Shown here piece by piece: positions 9,339-18,848 of a stretch of DNA of 64,000 nt; within the stretch, counting starts at the first letter, position 1; each line of letters starts with the position of its first letter. Made by a program: the position numbers and the translations under genes. Origin of the DNA: Flavobacterium flevense (GTDB lineage: Bacteria; Bacteroidota; Bacteroidia; Flavobacteriales; Flavobacteriaceae); the NCBI RefSeq assembly GCF_900142775.1, contig NZ_FRCC01000002.1, positions 1 to 64,000 of the forward strand. Reading direction: 5' to 3'. The notes below the pieces were generated by a model. The model ran no database searches. It worked only from the letters and a program-made list of their open reading frames with translations, and had not been told where the DNA came from.

Positions 9339-10253
9339 TTAGAAAAATCTTGGAGTTATTATTCGTTTTTGAATGTTGAATAATTCAAAACGTAAAAATA
9401 TTTCGTGAGAACCTGAATTATAATTTTCTAAACTAGTAGTGTCAAAATCATAGCTATATCCTATAAGCAATCCATCAGTAACCTGAATTCCTGCCATGGC
9501 TGTTGCAGCAGCACTCCATCGGTAAGAAAGCCCCAATGTAAACTTATCCTGTAACAACACATTAGCAGAAACATCCACCTGTAAAGGCGCTCCTGATACC
9601 ATTTTTGTCAAAACACTTGGTTTTAATTTTACGGTAGGACTTACATCAAAAACATATCCTCCCATTAAATAATAATGCATTCTATCCTGAATAGCAGCCG
9701 AAGCATTGTCATCAAAATGTTTTACATCTAAGAAGTTTGGAACCGAAAAACCTACATATAATTTATCCGAATGATAGTAAACACCTGCTCCAATATTGGG
9801 AGAAAATTCATTATCAATATTGTTTTGAAACACCGGACTACCTCCATTATAGCGATCTAATTTTGTATAATCTACATTCAGTAAATTAGCTGTAGCTTTA
9901 ATACCAAAAGACAAATTATACTTTTCAGAAGTTGGAATGGTATAAGATAAATCCGCCGAAATATTGTTTTGATCCGAAGCTCCAATTTTATCATTTACAA
10001 AAGACAGTCCAAGACCCAATTTTGAATTTCGTATAGGTGTATTTATAGAAAATGCATTTGTAGTGGGTGCGCCATCCAGCCCCACCCATTGTGTACGATG
10101 CAAGCCAAAAATACTTGTTACACCGCGGCTACCGGCATAAGCAGGATTGATATTGATGGTATTATACATATAATGTGTGTACTGTGAATCTTGTTGGGCA
10201 AAACCAGACACCGTTACTAACAACAGAAGTATTATTATAGAATTTGTTTTCAT
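9339..10253 (-). CDS. PorP/SprF family type IX secretion outer-membrane protein (paralogue 2)
   Basis: A 304-residue barrel with signal peptide MKTNSIIILLLLVTVSGFAQ and the hallmarks QDSQYTHYMYN, NPAYAGSRG, FGLHRTQWVGLDGAP and final TPRFF. It aligns almost end to end with the product of 1558-2487. It lies between the 2727-residue adhesin (56 bases upstream) and the OmpA-type gene (12 bases downstream). By the SprB-SprF precedent it is probably the dedicated export partner of that adhesin. Confidence 0.93.
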   Translation of the reverse strand: MKTNSIIILLLLVTVSGFAQQDSQYTHYMYNTININPAYAGSRGVTSIFGLHRTQWVGLDGAPTTNAFSINTPIRNSKLGLGLSFVNDKIGASDQNNISADLSYTIPTSEKYNLSFGIKATANLLNVDYTKLDRYNGGSPVFQNNIDNEFSPNIGAGVYYHSDKLYVGFSVPNFLDVKHFDDNASAAIQDRMHYYLMGGYVFDVSPTVKLKPSVLTKMVSGAPLQVDVSANVLLQDKFTLGLSYRWSAAATAMAGIQVTDGLLIGYSYDFDTTSLENYNSGSHEIFLRFELFNIQKRIITPRFF

Positions 10254-10309
10254 ACTATTAATTTTAATTTTATTCTAAAAGAACCTTTCTTTCTCGTATT
10301 CTGCATTTA

Positions 10310-13300
10310 TTAATCATTAATTAAATGCAGGTAGCCTGATTTATTAAACCCTTTGCCATCCTTATCTACATAATTAATTACATAGAAATAAGTTCCGTTT
10401 GGCAATCCTTTTGACTGATTCACTGTTACTCTTCCTTCAGATATTCCTCTAAAAGCTTTAGTATTGTTATCATAACCATCTACTTCAAACACCTTCACTC
10501 CCCAACGGTCAAATATTTGAACCGAATTATCCGGGTAACAATCTATACCTCTTATGTATAATACTTTTTCAAACTCTGATCCTGAATTTGGAGCAACTGC
10601 ATTAAAGACATTTAATGCACATCCATCCACACCTACAACAGTAACTCCATCTTCCAGAGGATTTGTTTCATGTGATAAATCCTGAACGACTTTACCTAAA
10701 GGACTTGTACCAAAAACTATAGCCTGATTACTAACATTACCTGCAATAATATCTGCCTGAGTAAGAGTATAAGTTGAAGAGAAAGTACTATTATCAATAG
10801 CACCAACAGCTAAACTAATTGAACCTTCACTCATTCCGTGACCAACCATTTCATCTTCAATCCATATATTTGACAATGGAACATCTCCCATATTCATTAC
10901 TGTATAACTATACTTAATAGTCTCTCCTATCTGAGCCTGACCATCTTGATTTTCATCCTGAAGTATACCTTTTAACAGTAAAGCGATTTGTGCATTTTCC
11001 GGTAAATCTGTGACTGTTGCATCATCATTATTAACTGCTGTTCCTGAGATATCCTGAACATCTGTTCCTTGAGGATCCTTACCGATTGCAATAGCAGTAT
11101 TGGTTACTTTTTTGGCATTAATATCAGCCTGAGTAATCGTGTATTCCTGTGTTACCACTCCTGTAGCAGATGGTGCTAAAGTGGATGGAACCAATGCCAG
11201 TGCTGTTGCTCCTAATTTGGCATCATTGATTACAATATTATTTACCGTTACGTTTCCTGTATTGGTTACTGTAAAGGTGTAGGTAATCTTATCTCCCACA
11301 ACAGCTTTGGTAGCATTACCATTATAAACCGCTGTTTTAACGAAGGCTAATGATCCTGATTTTGGAATAGTCGTCTCGGTGCTGTTGTCATTATCAACTG
11401 CTGTTCCGGAGATATCCTGAACATTCACTCCTTGCGGATCCTTACCAATGGCAATAGCTGTATTGGTTACTTTTCCTGCATCAATATCTGCCTGAGTAAT
11501 CGTGTATTCCTGTGTAACCACTCCTTCTCCTAAAGGTCCTAGAGTGGATGGAGCCAATGCCAATCCTGTTGCTCCTAATTTGGCATCATTGATTACAATA
11601 TTGCTTACGGTTACATTTCCTGTATTAGTTACTCTAAACGTGTAGGTAATCTTATCTCCTACAACAGCTTTAGTCGCATTACCATTATAAACTGCTGTTT
11701 TAACGAAGGCTAATGATCCTGATTTTGGAATAGTAGTCTCAGTGTTGGTGTCATTGTCAACTGCTGTTCCGGAGATGTCCTGAATATTCACTCCTTGCGG
11801 ATCCTGACCAATAGCAATTGCGGTATTGCTAACCACTCCTGCATCAATATCAGCCTGAGTAATCGTGTATTCCTGTGTAACCACTCCTTCTCCTAAAGGT
11901 GCTAGAGTCGATGGAACCAGTGCCAATCCTGTTGTTCCTAATTTGGCATCATTGATTACAATATTACTTACGGTTACATTTCCTGTATTAGTTACTCTAA
12001 AGGTGTAGGTAATCTTATCTCCTACAACAGCTTTAGTAGCATTACCATTATAAACCGCTGTTTTAACAAAGGCTAATGATCCTGATTTTGGAATCGTCGT
12101 CTCGGTGCTGGTGTCATTATCAACTGCTGTTCCGGAGATGTCCTGAACATTTACTCCTTGCGGATCCTGACCAATAGCAATTGCGGTATTGCTAACCACT
12201 CCTGCATCAATATCTGCCTGAGTAATCGTGTATTCCTGTGTAACCACTCCTGTAGCAGATGGCGCTAAAGTGGATGGAACTAGTGCCAATCCTGTTGTTC
12301 CTAATTTGGCATCATTGATTACAATATTACTTACTGTTACATTTCCTGTATTGGTTACTGTAAAGGTGTAGGTAATCTTATCTCCTACAACAGCTTTAGT
12401 AGGATCACCATTGTAAACCGCTGTTTTAACAAAGGCTAATGATCCTGATTTTGGAATCGTCGTCTCCGTGTTGGTGTCATTATCAACTGCTGTTCCCGAT
12501 ATATCCTGAACATTCACTCCTTGCGGATCCTGACCAATGGCGATTGCAGTATTGCTAACCACTCCTGCATCAATATCTGCCTGAGTAATCGTGTATTCCT
12601 GTGTAACCACTCCTTCTCCTAAAGGTCCTAGAGTGGATGGAGCCAATGCCAATCCTGTTGCTCCTAATTTGGCATCATTGATTACAATATTGCTTACGGT
12701 TACATTTCCTGTATTGGTTACTCTAAACGTGTAGGTAATCTTATCTCCTACAACAGCTTTAGTAGCATCACCATTATAAACCGCTGTTTTAACAAAGGCT
12801 AATGATGCTGATTTTGGAATAGTAGTCTCAGTGTTGGTGTCATTATCAACTGCTGTTCCGGAGATATCCTGAACATTTACTCCTTGCGGATCCTGACCAA
12901 TGGCGATTGCGGTATTGCTAACCACTCCTGCATCAATATCAGCCTGAGTAATCGTGTATTCTTGTGTAATCACTCCTTCTCCTAAAGGTGCTAGAGTCGA
13001 TGGAACCAGTGCCAATCCTGTTACTCCTAATTTGGCATCATTAATTACAATATTACTTACGGTTACATTTCCTGTATTGGTTACTCTAAATGTGTAGGTT
13101 ATCTTATCTCCTACAACAGCTTTAGTCGCATTACCATTATAAACTGCTGTTTTAACAAAGGCTAATGATCCTGATTTCGGAATCGTCGTCTCGGTGCTGT
13201 TGTCATTATCAACTGCTGTTCCGGAGATGTCCTGAACATTCACTCCTTGCGGATCCTGACCAATAGCAATTGCAGTATTGCTAACCACTCCTGCATCAAT

Positions 13301-16300
13301 ATCTGCCTGTGTAATCGTGTATTCCTGTGTAATCACTCCCTCTCCTAAAGGTGCTAGAGTGGATGGAACCAGCGCCAATCCTGTTACTCCTAATTTGGCA
13401 TCATTAATTACAATATTATTTACCGTTACATTTCCTGTATTGGTTACTGTAAAGGTGTAAGTAATCTTATCTCCTACAACAGCTTTAGTAGCATCACCAT
13501 TGTAAACCGCTGTTTTAACGAAGGCTAGCGAAGCAGATTTTTGTAAAATTGTTACCGTATCATCATTATTATCAACCGCTGTTCCAGAGGTGTCCTGAAC
13601 ATTATCATTTTGCGGATCCTGAGCTAATACAGTAGCTGTATTGGTTACACTTCCTGCATCGATATCAGCTTGTGTAATTGTATATGTTCCTTTAATGGTT
13701 GCATTTGAAACTCCAACTCCTAAAGTAGCTATCGGATTACCTGTAATTACCAATCCTGACATTGGGTCAGTCACTACAACATTACTTAATGTTGTATTAC
13801 CAGTATTGGTAACTCTAAAAGTATAGGTAACTGTATCACCTACTGCTGCTTTCGTAGCATTGCCATTATAAACTCCTGATTTTACTAAGGCGATGGCCGG
13901 AGTTTGTGTTACCGGAGTTTCTGTAGCATCATTATTATCAACCGCTGTTCCAGAAGTATCCTGAACATTATTATTCTGTGGATCTTTTGCAATTACTGTT
14001 GCTGAGTTTGTTACATTTCCTGCATCAATATCTGCCTGAGTAATTACATACGTTCCTGTGATACTTGTATTGTTAGTAAGTCCTGGTGCTAAAGTAGGTA
14101 TTGAATTTCCTGTTATAGTTAAACCAACCATTGGATCGCTTACTACAATGTTCTTCAATGTTGTAGTTCCTGTATTAGTAATACTAAAATTATAAGTTAT
14201 TACATCTCCTAAATTTCTTATTCCTCCTGGAACAGCAACCGCTGTTTTAACTAAAGCAACTGAATTGGTTTGATTAACCGGCGTTTCAGTACTGTCATTT
14301 GTACCAATTGTAGTTCCAGAAATATCAGTAACCGGATTATTTAACGGATCATTGGCAGTTACGGTTGCCTGATTAATTACTTTCCCGGCATCAACATCAG
14401 CCTGAGTAATAGTATACTCTCCTGTGATAGTTGTATCTTCAACTCCTGGTGCTAATGTAGCTATTGGGTTTCCAGTTATAGTTAAACCTGACATTGGGTC
14501 AGTTACTATGATATCTGTTAAGGTTGTAGTTCCTGTATTGGTTACTGCAAAAGTATACGTAATAACATCACCTAAAACTCCTGTTCCGCCTACTGAGGCA
14601 GTTTTGACCAAAGCAATTGTTGATCTTTGACCCACTGGCGTTTCAGTAGCATCATCTGTAATTAAAGTGGTTCCGGATATATCTGTAACATTATTATTCT
14701 GTGGATCCTGTGCGGTTACTAATGCTGAGTTAGTTACTTTTCCTGCATCAACATCAGCTTGCGTAATAACATAAGTTCCTTTAATACTTATATTAGTAGC
14801 TCCCGGTGCTAAAGTTGCTATTGGGTTTCCTGTTATAGTCAAACCAACTAATGGATCCGTTACAACTACATTTGTAAGTGTTGTTGTTCCTGTATTTTTT
14901 ACTGCAAAAGTATAAGTAATGGTTTCACCCAATCCCCCGGATCCAACAACACTTCCGGTTTTAACCAGAGCAATTGAATGGGTTTGATTTACCGGTGTTT
15001 CTGTATTATCATCAGTTGTAATAGTTGTCCCTGAAATATCAGTTACATTATTATTTTGCGGATCCTTAGCAGTTACTAAAGCCGAGTTAGTTACCTTTCC
15101 AGCATCAACATCAGCTTGTGTTATGATATAAGTTCCTGTGATACTTGTGTTCACAGCTCCCGGAGCTAATGTAGCTATTGGGTTTCCAGTTATAGTTAAT
15201 CCTGGCATTGGGTCAGTTACTACAACATTAGTTAATGTTGTATTTCCTGTATTGGTTACACTAAAAGTATAGGTAATAACATCACCTAAAACTCCTGTTC
15301 CGCCTACTGAGGCAGTTTTGATCAAAGCAATAGTATTAGTTTGGTCTATTGGTGTAGCGGTACAATCAGTACAGCCTGGATTTATCGGACAAGTCGCACA
15401 AGGTGTAGGATCTGTAGAAGTGGCGGTAATAGTAGTTCCCACATTAGTTGTGGCAGTAACTGTTGCTAAATTATACACCACTCCTGCATCAATATCAGCC
15501 TGAGTAATCATATAAGTAGCTGTATAACTTGTGGTATCATTAGCACCGGCAGCCAGACTGGCTATCGGAGTTCCTGTTACTGTGGCATTATTATCCGTCA
15601 CAGTTACATTTGTTAAAGTCTCAAAACCGGTATTTCTTACATCAAAAACATAATCAATTCGGTCTCCCACATTTGCAATTCCATCATTGTTAGCATCTAC
15701 ATAAGTTCCGTCTTTAGTAATTGTAACTGCTGAAGAATTACATTCTAAACCACTTCCCGGTCCTCCGTCACTTTCTGAAGTATTTACAAATGCTCCATAT
15801 ACATCAATCGAATTAATAACACTGGCTACAGAATTCAAAGTCAGCCTTATTTCATCAAAAGCTAAACTTGTTTTAAAACCTATATTATATACTCCCGGTG
15901 TTGAACCTAAAATATCAATACCTAAAAGAGACAAATCAATTAATTGACCTGCAGTTCTGGATTCTTGTAAAACATTATCATTATAAGTACTGATGGTCAA
16001 TGACTGAAGCAAATTAACCTGTGCTAAAGTTCCAAGGTCTCTGATAACATATCCTGCAAAAGTTCCTTGAGGATAAGTAAACAACTGATCTTTTACGGCA
16101 ACAGATCCGGAACCAACCACTCCTGCAATCAAAGTGATATTAGCAAAATCTGTTTGATCGGCTGTCAATAAGTTATCGGTATTATTTACTGCACATGAAA
16201 CGCAGGCAACTCCGTCAATTCCTGTTCTGTCTCCATTAATTACAACCGGAAAATCAGGATTTGATAAAACATAATCTTCATTACATTCAACAACAGGGTC

Positions 16301-18493
16301 ACATAATCTCTGGAAAACAGCATTATAGACTCTTACCTGTCCTAAATTTACAGAAGCTAAATTTTCAAAAGTAATCTGAACTTCGTCAAAAGGCATTGTA
16401 GAAACAAAACCTACAGTGTTTTTTCCCGTACCAACTAACAAATCAGTACCAACAGACACTAAAGGTCCGTTTCCTGTTTTTGTTTCCTGCTGAACTCCGT
16501 TTAAATAAGTTGTTATTCTTACGGCATCCAGAGCACCTACAGTTAATAAATTGGGATTTTCTATGGTATAACCTGCAAAAGTTCCTGCCGGATAATCTGT
16601 AATTTGTTCTTTAACAGATAAACTTCCGGTTGTCCCTACTCCTACTGACAAATTCACTTCGGCATAATTAGTAAGATCAGCATCTATTAAATTATCCTGA
16701 TTCACAACGGTACATAAAGCGCAAAGCACCCCATCAATACCGGTGTTATCACTATTAATATATACCGGATAGGTTGGCGAAGTCAAAGCTGTTTTTGTAT
16801 TACAATCTAAAGCCGGTCCCGCACAAAATCTTTCAAATACAGCATTATAAACTCTAACCACTCCTAAATTGACTGAAACTAAATTTTCAAAAGTAATCTG
16901 AACTTCATCAAAAGCTGTTGTAGATACAAAACCAATCGTTGTTCTTCCTGATCCTCCCAGTAAGTCACTACCAATAGCCACTAATGGACCATTACCTGTT
17001 TTTGTCTCCTGTTGAACACCATTTAAAAAAGTGGTTACTCGTACCGCACCCAATGCATCAACATCAAGCAAATTTGGATTCTCTACCATATAACCTGCAA
17101 AAGTTCCTGCCGGATAATCTGTAATTTGTTCTTTTACAGATAAACTTCCGGTTGTTCCTAATCCTACTGCCAGATTAACTTCTGCATAATTATCAGGGTC
17201 AGCATCTATTAAATTATCCTGATTAACGACATCACATAAAGCACAAAGCACCCCATTAATCCCTGAATTTACATTGTTTACATAAACCGGAAATGTTGGT
17301 GCTGTTAAAGCTGTTTTTGTATTACAATCTAAAGCTGGTCCTGCACAAAATTTTTGAAAAACAGCTCCATACACTCTCGTTGTTCCAAGATTTAAACCCA
17401 CAGTTTGATTCAACGATAATTTTACTTCATCAAAATCCAGAGTACTAACAAATCCTAATTTAAAACGACCTGCCGAAGGGAGTAATCCAACATTGGCAAC
17501 CAAATCACTACCGCTAAATTGTTCCTGAAAAGTTCCGTTTAAATAAGTAGCAACCACAACATTCCCTAAAGCAGCTATATTTAAAAGACCCGTATTTTCT
17601 ATTTCAAAACCGGCATAGGTTCCTGCAGCATAATCCGTAATCTGATCTTTGATAGCAATACTTCCTGAACCGGCCACAGCAAGTGTTAAATTAATGGTTG
17701 CATAATCAGCATCATTAGAGTTAATCGCATTTTCAACATTCGCAACACTACCCACACTTACTCCTGACATTCCTGTATTAGCCTGACTGATAGCTACAGG
17801 ATAAGTAGGCAAACTCATTCTTGCAACCGTATTACAATCTAAAGCCGGACCTGCACAATATTCTCTTACTACCGCATGATATACATTAGTAGTAGTCAAT
17901 AATCCTACTCCGGCATTTAATACTATTTCTACTGCATCAAAAGCTGTAGTCGTATTAAAACCTACTATATACTGACCCGGACTAGATAATAATGACAATC
18001 CTAATAAGGAAGCACCTGAAAAAGACTCTTGCTCCACACCATTGTTATAGGTTTTAATGACTGTACCATTTAATAAATCTAAACTGAGTAAGCCACCATT
18101 AGGACCAATTTTAAATCCCGCAAAAGTTCCTGCAGCATAAGTAGTCGTATTATTAGCAGTCACTCTCAATGAATGGCTGTAATTAACCGTTAACAGTCCA
18201 AAACTGGCTGTAGCTGAATTTGTTAAATCGGCGTCGATTAAATTAGATTCACCGGTTAAACTACATCCTACACAAAGAGCCAAAGGACCATTTGCAAAAG
18301 TGTTTTTTGAAACGGTAAAATCACCAGGGGAAACTGAGATTAACGGTGTCGGTTCTTCAACATTACATTGTCCGTAAGAATTAAAAGACAATAATATAAA
18401 ACCAATAAACAACAAAAGAGAACGAAATACGTTTCTTGTTTTTTTAATATCGGTAAAGGTTTGATTAGATAAATCTGGGTAGTTTTTTCTCAT
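10310..18493 (-). CDS. 2727-residue repetitive T9SS adhesin (DUF11/DUF7507 repeats, type B sorting domain)
   Basis: A complete giant surface protein. Residues 1-42 are a signal peptide (LLLFIGFILLSFNSYGQ). Residues about 45-910 hold five related modules of about 170-180 residues, several marked by the phrase GPALDCN and a Cys pair. Residues about 917-2620 hold 14 DUF11/DUF7507-type Ig-like modules (KTAVYNG, VGDKITYTF, NTGNVTVSN, YTITQADIDAG). Seven of these, about 1657-2503, are near-identical 121-residue copies. Residues about 2625-2727 are the type B C-terminal domain (FNAVAPN, FDRWGVKVFEVDGY, GTYFYVINY), closely similar to the domain at 1190-1500. It should be secreted by T9SS and act in adhesion or gliding. 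The adjacent porP/sprF and OmpA genes complete the cassette. Confidence 0.94.
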   Translation of the reverse strand: MRKNYPDLSNQTFTDIKKTRNVFRSLLLFIGFILLSFNSYGQCNVEEPTPLISVSPGDFTVSKNTFANGPLALCVGCSLTGESNLIDADLTNSATASFGLLTVNYSHSLRVTANNTTTYAAGTFAGFKIGPNGGLLSLDLLNGTVIKTYNNGVEQESFSGASLLGLSLLSSPGQYIVGFNTTTAFDAVEIVLNAGVGLLTTTNVYHAVVREYCAGPALDCNTVARMSLPTYPVAISQANTGMSGVSVGSVANVENAINSNDADYATINLTLAVAGSGSIAIKDQITDYAAGTYAGFEIENTGLLNIAALGNVVVATYLNGTFQEQFSGSDLVANVGLLPSAGRFKLGFVSTLDFDEVKLSLNQTVGLNLGTTRVYGAVFQKFCAGPALDCNTKTALTAPTFPVYVNNVNSGINGVLCALCDVVNQDNLIDADPDNYAEVNLAVGLGTTGSLSVKEQITDYPAGTFAGYMVENPNLLDVDALGAVRVTTFLNGVQQETKTGNGPLVAIGSDLLGGSGRTTIGFVSTTAFDEVQITFENLVSVNLGVVRVYNAVFERFCAGPALDCNTKTALTSPTYPVYINSDNTGIDGVLCALCTVVNQDNLIDADLTNYAEVNLSVGVGTTGSLSVKEQITDYPAGTFAGYTIENPNLLTVGALDAVRITTYLNGVQQETKTGNGPLVSVGTDLLVGTGKNTVGFVSTMPFDEVQITFENLASVNLGQVRVYNAVFQRLCDPVVECNEDYVLSNPDFPVVINGDRTGIDGVACVSCAVNNTDNLLTADQTDFANITLIAGVVGSGSVAVKDQLFTYPQGTFAGYVIRDLGTLAQVNLLQSLTISTYNDNVLQESRTAGQLIDLSLLGIDILGSTPGVYNIGFKTSLAFDEIRLTLNSVASVINSIDVYGAFVNTSESDGGPGSGLECNSSAVTITKDGTYVDANNDGIANVGDRIDYVFDVRNTGFETLTNVTVTDNNATVTGTPIASLAAGANDTTSYTATYMITQADIDAGVVYNLATVTATTNVGTTITATSTDPTPCATCPINPGCTDCTATPIDQTNTIALIKTASVGGTGVLGDVITYTFSVTNTGNTTLTNVVVTDPMPGLTITGNPIATLAPGAVNTSITGTYIITQADVDAGKVTNSALVTAKDPQNNNVTDISGTTITTDDNTETPVNQTHSIALVKTGSVVGSGGLGETITYTFAVKNTGTTTLTNVVVTDPLVGLTITGNPIATLAPGATNISIKGTYVITQADVDAGKVTNSALVTAQDPQNNNVTDISGTTLITDDATETPVGQRSTIALVKTASVGGTGVLGDVITYTFAVTNTGTTTLTDIIVTDPMSGLTITGNPIATLAPGVEDTTITGEYTITQADVDAGKVINQATVTANDPLNNPVTDISGTTIGTNDSTETPVNQTNSVALVKTAVAVPGGIRNLGDVITYNFSITNTGTTTLKNIVVSDPMVGLTITGNSIPTLAPGLTNNTSITGTYVITQADIDAGNVTNSATVIAKDPQNNNVQDTSGTAVDNNDATETPVTQTPAIALVKSGVYNGNATKAAVGDTVTYTFRVTNTGNTTLSNVVVTDPMSGLVITGNPIATLGVGVSNATIKGTYTITQADIDAGSVTNTATVLAQDPQNDNVQDTSGTAVDNNDDTVTILQKSASLAFVKTAVYNGDATKAVVGDKITYTFTVTNTGNVTVNNIVINDAKLGVTGLALVPSTLAPLGEGVITQEYTITQADIDAGVVSNTAIAIGQDPQGVNVQDISGTAVDNDNSTETTIPKSGSLAFVKTAVYNGNATKAVVGDKITYTFRVTNTGNVTVSNIVINDAKLGVTGLALVPSTLAPLGEGVITQEYTITQADIDAGVVSNTAIAIGQDPQGVNVQDISGTAVDNDTNTETTIPKSASLAFVKTAVYNGDATKAVVGDKITYTFRVTNTGNVTVSNIVINDAKLGATGLALAPSTLGPLGEGVVTQEYTITQADIDAGVVSNTAIAIGQDPQGVNVQDISGTAVDNDTNTETTIPKSGSLAFVKTAVYNGDPTKAVVGDKITYTFTVTNTGNVTVSNIVINDAKLGTTGLALVPSTLAPSATGVVTQEYTITQADIDAGVVSNTAIAIGQDPQGVNVQDISGTAVDNDTSTETTIPKSGSLAFVKTAVYNGNATKAVVGDKITYTFRVTNTGNVTVSNIVINDAKLGTTGLALVPSTLAPLGEGVVTQEYTITQADIDAGVVSNTAIAIGQDPQGVNIQDISGTAVDNDTNTETTIPKSGSLAFVKTAVYNGNATKAVVGDKITYTFRVTNTGNVTVSNIVINDAKLGATGLALAPSTLGPLGEGVVTQEYTITQADIDAGKVTNTAIAIGKDPQGVNVQDISGTAVDNDNSTETTIPKSGSLAFVKTAVYNGNATKAVVGDKITYTFTVTNTGNVTVNNIVINDAKLGATALALVPSTLAPSATGVVTQEYTITQADINAKKVTNTAIAIGKDPQGTDVQDISGTAVNNDDATVTDLPENAQIALLLKGILQDENQDGQAQIGETIKYSYTVMNMGDVPLSNIWIEDEMVGHGMSEGSISLAVGAIDNSTFSSTYTLTQADIIAGNVSNQAIVFGTSPLGKVVQDLSHETNPLEDGVTVVGVDGCALNVFNAVAPNSGSEFEKVLYIRGIDCYPDNSVQIFDRWGVKVFEVDGYDNNTKAFRGISEGRVTVNQSKGLPNGTYFYVINYVDKDGKGFNKSGYLHLIND
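10981..13524 (-). repeat. Seven tandem 363-bp repeats inside the adhesin gene
   Basis: The sequence AAGGCTA (complement of the LAF codons) recurs at 11343, 11706, 12069, 12432, 12795, 13158 and 13521, a constant 363-bp step. Each unit encodes one 121-residue module. Units differ by scattered substitutions only and no insertions, so the array is under strong homogenisation and could change copy number by recombination. Boundaries are approximate. Confidence 0.93.
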
Positions 18494-18848
18494 AATCCAA
18501 AGAGTTTAATTTTGATTGAAATCTATATTTTAGGTTTATTTAATCCGAATAATAGGATTACAGAAATTATAAAACCGAACAGTAATAAAGATTTAGTGAC
18601 AAAATTAAAGGATAGTATAGAGATAAATGCCTATTTTGGCTAGACATAAAACTATAAGTTAACAAAATAAAAACTATTAAAAAATCGCTAAAAATCAACT
18701 TCAAAACAGATTTATTCTTACAAAAAATACTTGATTATAGTGCTATCTTTGTAAAGAACTACAATCACATCGATAAAAATTGCTATCCATGTCATTGGAT
18801 TTCTTACATTAACACCAATTAATCAAACCAACTTATTTTTTTTGAAAA
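18494..18848. promoter_or_regulatory. Divergent intergenic region between adhesin and histidine kinase
   Basis: This is 355 bases between divergent genes. On the plus strand a perfect -7 motif TATCTTTG lies at 18744-18751, about 97 bases before the kinase start, so the kinase would have a long leader. The adhesin promoter must be in the left half but no perfect motif was picked out. No gene is visible in the gap. Confidence 0.5.

Noticed and set aside
13278..15503. Several open frames of 60-68 codons on the plus strand opposite the adhesin
   Set aside because: They are mirror images of the repeated adhesin codons, recur with the repeat pattern, and have no start signals or recognisable protein features.
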